64,000 bases of DNA, taken from positions 372,001-436,000 of the forward strand of contig SMDA01000001.1 in assembly GCA_004346645.1 (NCBI GenBank), given 5' to 3'. This document shows, piece by piece, positions 61,447 to 64,000 of the stretch. The DNA comes from Gulbenkiania mobilis (GTDB lineage Bacteria; Pseudomonadota; Gammaproteobacteria; Burkholderiales; Chromobacteriaceae). Each line of letters starts with the position of its first letter. The stretch's first letter is position 1. The notes under the pieces are model-generated. The model had not been told where the DNA came from. It did no database searches and saw only the letters and a program-made list of their open reading frames with translations. The translations under genes were made by a program, and so were the position numbers.

Positions 61447-62532
61447 GTGACAAAGGCACTCGACACCAACAAGAAAGTCGGCCTGTTCCTGATTGCAGCC
61501 GTTGTTCTGGCCGTGCTGCCGTTCATCGTTGGCAACACGCTGGGCAATTCTTGGATCCGGATCATCGACTTCGCGCTGCTGTACGTCATGCTGGCGCTGG
61601 GCCTCAACATCGTGGTGGGCTTTGCCGGCCTGCTGGACTTGGGCTTCATCGCCTTCTACGCCGTAGGTGCCTACACCTACGCGCTGCTGGGCTCGCCGCA
61701 TTTCGGCCTGCATCTGCCGTTTTACATCACGATTCCGCTCGGCGCCCTGTTCGCGGCACTGTTCGGCATCCTGCTCGGCACGCCAGTGCTGCGCCTGAAG
61801 GGTGACTACCTGGCTATCGTGACCCTCGGCTTCGGCGAGATCATCCGCATCTTCATGAACAACCTGAATGCACCGGTGAACATCACCAATGGCCCGCAGG
61901 GCATCAATCTGATCGACCCGATCAACGTTGGTGGCCTGTCGCTGGGCAAGGCGCTGCAGGTGGGAGGCACATCGCTCAACAGCGTGTACCTGTACTACTA
62001 CATGTTCCTGGCGCTGACGGTGCTGGTGGTGATCATGGCTTGGCGCCTGCAGCACTCCCGCATCGGGCGGGCCTGGGTAGCGCTGCGTGAGGATGACATC
62101 GCTGCTGCCGCGATGGGGATCAACATCCGCAACATCAAGCTGCTGGCCTTTGCGCTGGGCGCACTGTCCGGCGGTGTGGCAGGTGGCCTGTTCGCCTCCT
62201 TCCAGGGCTTCATCTCGCCCGAGTCGTTCGGTCTGCTCGAATCCATCATGATTCTGGCCATGATCGTGCTGGGCGGCATGGGGCATATCCCGGGAGTGAT
62301 CCTGGGGGCGGTCGTGCTGACGATTGCGCCGGAAGTGCTGCGTGACGTGATCGGCCCGCTGCAGATGAAGACCTTCGGTCGCATGCTGATCGACCCGGAG
62401 AATGCGCGCATGCTGCTGTTCGGCCTGGCACTGGTCGTGATGATGCTGGTTCGTCCGGAAGGCATGTGGCCGTCCAAGCGGCGCAAGGCCGAGTTCGAGG
62501 ACGCCAAGGAAGCGGCTGCGCAGAAAGGTTAA
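61447..62532 (+). CDS. livM: branched-chain amino acid ABC transporter permease LivM
   Basis: Second permease subunit, 361 residues, about ten helices. Family pieces: LGLNIVVGFAGLLDLGFIAFYAVGAYTYALL (in pieces), GDYLAIVTLGFGEIIRI, GRAWVALREDDIAAAAMGINIRNIKLLAF (in pieces) and MIVLGGMGHIPGVILGAVVL. GTG start at 61447 with GGGAG upstream. Followed by livG after 3 bases. Confidence 0.95.
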   Translation: MTKALDTNKKVGLFLIAAVVLAVLPFIVGNTLGNSWIRIIDFALLYVMLALGLNIVVGFAGLLDLGFIAFYAVGAYTYALLGSPHFGLHLPFYITIPLGALFAALFGILLGTPVLRLKGDYLAIVTLGFGEIIRIFMNNLNAPVNITNGPQGINLIDPINVGGLSLGKALQVGGTSLNSVYLYYYMFLALTVLVVIMAWRLQHSRIGRAWVALREDDIAAAAMGINIRNIKLLAFALGALSGGVAGGLFASFQGFISPESFGLLESIMILAMIVLGGMGHIPGVILGAVVLTIAPEVLRDVIGPLQMKTFGRMLIDPENARMLLFGLALVVMMLVRPEGMWPSKRRKAEFEDAKEAAAQKG

Positions 62533-62535
62533 GAA

Positions 62536-63306
62536 ATGGCTGAAGCATTGCTGAAAATCGAAGGCATCCACAAACGCTTTGGTGGTCTGCACGCGCTTAA
62601 CAACGTCGGCCTGACCATCAACAAGGGTGAGGTATATGGCCTGATCGGCCCGAACGGTGCCGGCAAGACCACCCTGTTCAACGTGTTGACCGGTCTTTAC
62701 CAGCCGGACGAAGGTACTTTTACCTTCAACGGACGCGATCTGTTCCGTGCCAAGCCCCATGTGGTGGTAAGCGCCGGCATCGCCCGTACCTTCCAGAACA
62801 TCCGGCTGTTTGCCGAGATGACAGCGCTGGAGAACGTGATGGTGGGGCGCCACATCCGTTCCAAGGCGGGTGCGCTGGGCGCGGTGCTGCGCAACAAGGG
62901 CACGATGGAGGAGGAACGCTCCATCCGCAGCAAGGCGATGGAACTGCTTGCCTATGTTGGCATCGCCGATGTGGCCGAAGAGCGGGCCCGCAACCTCTCC
63001 TACGGCCACCAGCGCCGTCTGGAGATCGCCCGCGCACTGGCCACCGAGCCGATGCTGCTGGCGCTGGACGAGCCAGCAGCCGGTATGAACCCGCGCGAGA
63101 CCGACGAACTCAAGGGCCTGATGCACAAGATCCGTGACGGCGGTGTCACCATCCTGCTGATCGAGCACGACGTGAAGCTGATGATGGACCTGTGTGACCG
63201 CATCGCGGTGCTCGACTACGGCAAGAAGATTGCCGAAGGGGTGCCGGAAGTGGTGCGCAAGGACCCGAAAGTGATTGAAGCCTACCTGGGAGCGGCACAC
63301 GCATGA
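62536..63306 (+). CDS. livG: branched-chain amino acid ABC transporter ATPase LivG
   Basis: ATP-binding subunit of 256 residues. Walker A GPNGAGKTT, Q-loop region ARTFQNIRLF, ABC signature LSYGHQRRLEIARAL (degenerate, as usual for LivG), Walker B MLLALDEPAAGMN and switch His in LLIEHDVKLMM. Its stop overlaps the livF start by ATGA. Confidence 0.96.
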   Translation: MAEALLKIEGIHKRFGGLHALNNVGLTINKGEVYGLIGPNGAGKTTLFNVLTGLYQPDEGTFTFNGRDLFRAKPHVVVSAGIARTFQNIRLFAEMTALENVMVGRHIRSKAGALGAVLRNKGTMEEERSIRSKAMELLAYVGIADVAEERARNLSYGHQRRLEIARALATEPMLLALDEPAAGMNPRETDELKGLMHKIRDGGVTILLIEHDVKLMMDLCDRIAVLDYGKKIAEGVPEVVRKDPKVIEAYLGAAHA

Positions 63307-64000
63307 GTCTCTTGGAAGTGAAGAACCTGCAGGTGTCGTACGGCGGCATCCAGGCAGTCAAGGGCATCGATTTCCACATCGAGCAGGGCGAACTTGTCAC
63401 CCTGATCGGCGCAAACGGTGCAGGCAAGACCACCACGCTGAAGACGCTGGTGGGCATGGTGAAGAAGTCGGGCGGCAGCATCGTCTACAACGGCAAGGAA
63501 ACGGCCGGCATTGCCTCCTACAACTTCGTGCGCAACGGTCTGGTCATGGTACCGGAAGGCCGCGGCATCTTCGGTAAGCTTACGGTAGAGGAAAACCTGA
63601 AGATGGGTGCCTACTACCGCAATGACAATGCGGCCATTCAGGCCGAGACCGAGCGAGTGTACGAGCTCTTCCCGCGCCTGAAGGAGCGCCAGAAGCAGCT
63701 GGCAGGTACTCTTTCCGGGGGCGAGCAGCAAATGGTGGCCATGGGGCGCGCCATGCTCTCCAAGCCCAAGCTGCTGCTACTGGACGAGCCTTCCATGGGT
63801 CTGGCACCGATCATCGTGCAGAAGATCTTCGAGATCATCCAGATGGTGGCGGCCGAGGGCGTTACGATGCTGTTGGTGGAGCAGAACGCGAAGCTGGCAC
63901 TCGAGATCTCCCAGCGCGGCTACGTAATGGAAAGTGGCAAGATCACCATGAGCGGCAACGCGCGCGACCTGCTGGACGACGAGCGCGTGCGCAACGCCTA
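63303..64000 (+). CDS. livF: branched-chain amino acid ABC transporter ATPase LivF, cut by window edge
   Basis: Second ATPase subunit; about 232 residues are visible and only the extreme C-terminus is missing. Walker A GANGAGKTTT, Q-loop VMVPEGRGIFGKLTVEENL, signature LSGGEQQMVAMGRAM, Walker B LLLLDEPSMGLAP and switch region LLVEQNAKLAL are intact. ATG 63303 lies inside the livG stop, so the two ATPases are translationally coupled. Confidence 0.96.
   Translation, partial: MSLLEVKNLQVSYGGIQAVKGIDFHIEQGELVTLIGANGAGKTTTLKTLVGMVKKSGGSIVYNGKETAGIASYNFVRNGLVMVPEGRGIFGKLTVEENLKMGAYYRNDNAAIQAETERVYELFPRLKERQKQLAGTLSGGEQQMVAMGRAMLSKPKLLLLDEPSMGLAPIIVQKIFEIIQMVAAEGVTMLLVEQNAKLALEISQRGYVMESGKITMSGNARDLLDDERVRNA

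Noticed and set aside
60802..63300. 832-codon open frame on the minus strand across livHMG
   Set aside because: Complement of real transporter genes; composition dominated by His, Gln and Arg, no motif, no ribosome binding site.

Overview
The window looks like a chromosomal segment of a high-GC betaproteobacterium, most likely in the order Neisseriales near the Chromobacteriaceae. The basis is the PNPase, IF-2 and RpoN sequences, a phasin/PhaR pair, a pilU-yffB-dapE neighbourhood and a two-subunit (AruF/AruG) arginine succinyltransferase pathway. I could not run a search, so the genus is open. Gene density is high. I see no rRNA, tRNA, CRISPR array, prophage or insertion sequence.

Layout. 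1-5.1 kb (minus strand) is a tight stress/envelope cluster: a CPA1 cation/proton antiporter (cut by the left edge), topoisomerase IB, a DUF4142 lipoprotein, a PA2169/DUF2383 four-helix protein, a DUF378 membrane protein and a cardiolipin-synthase-like PLD protein. 5.3-18.9 kb holds an outer-membrane barrel, an AI-2E/PerM-type permease with two small unknown genes, a YihY/BrkB membrane protein, a very large multi-PAS hybrid histidine kinase, a BON lipoprotein, catalase HPII, a glycosidase-glycosyltransferase fusion, a hemerythrin-like protein and a small disordered protein. 19-27.4 kb carries galU, rpoN, an M14 carboxypeptidase, phasin and phaR (divergent), a soluble double-PAS chemotaxis transducer and rimO. 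27.6-30.2 kb is a CBS-PAS-GGDEF-EAL cyclic-di-GMP gene split by a one-base frameshift. 30.3-40.5 kb (minus strand) has serS, rarA, lolA, nadE, a marC-family gene, dapE, yffB, pilU and fadD. 40.7-49.7 kb is the classical rimP-nusA-infB-rbfA-truB-rpsO-pnp operon with recognisable RNA control elements. 49.7-53.6 kb is a nitric-oxide response module (dnr-like regulator, nnrS, hemerythrin, DUF2249, a membrane protein). 53.8-60.0 kb is the AST arginine catabolism operon, and 60.5-64 kb is livHMGF, cut by the right edge.

The most notable signal is not a gene. The 11-mer GGTTGGCCGAA (consensus AGGTTGGCCGAAG) occurs 17 times exactly, in both orientations, where about 0.03 copies are expected by chance. 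It lies in many genes in four different translated forms and is enriched between genes and beside terminators. It also occurs once as a near-perfect inverted pair after rpoN. This is the behaviour of a DNA uptake sequence. The sequence resembles but differs from the Neisseria DUS dialects, so it is a candidate new dialect. A type IV pilus retraction ATPase (pilU) is in the same window.

Other points of interest are a terminator-like attenuator just before rimP, a 13-bp stem in the pnp leader, a helically phased TTTTAAG array plus a palindrome at the liv promoter, paired candidate PhaR operators, and the glycosidase-glycosyltransferase fusion that keeps an internal ribosome binding site and start.
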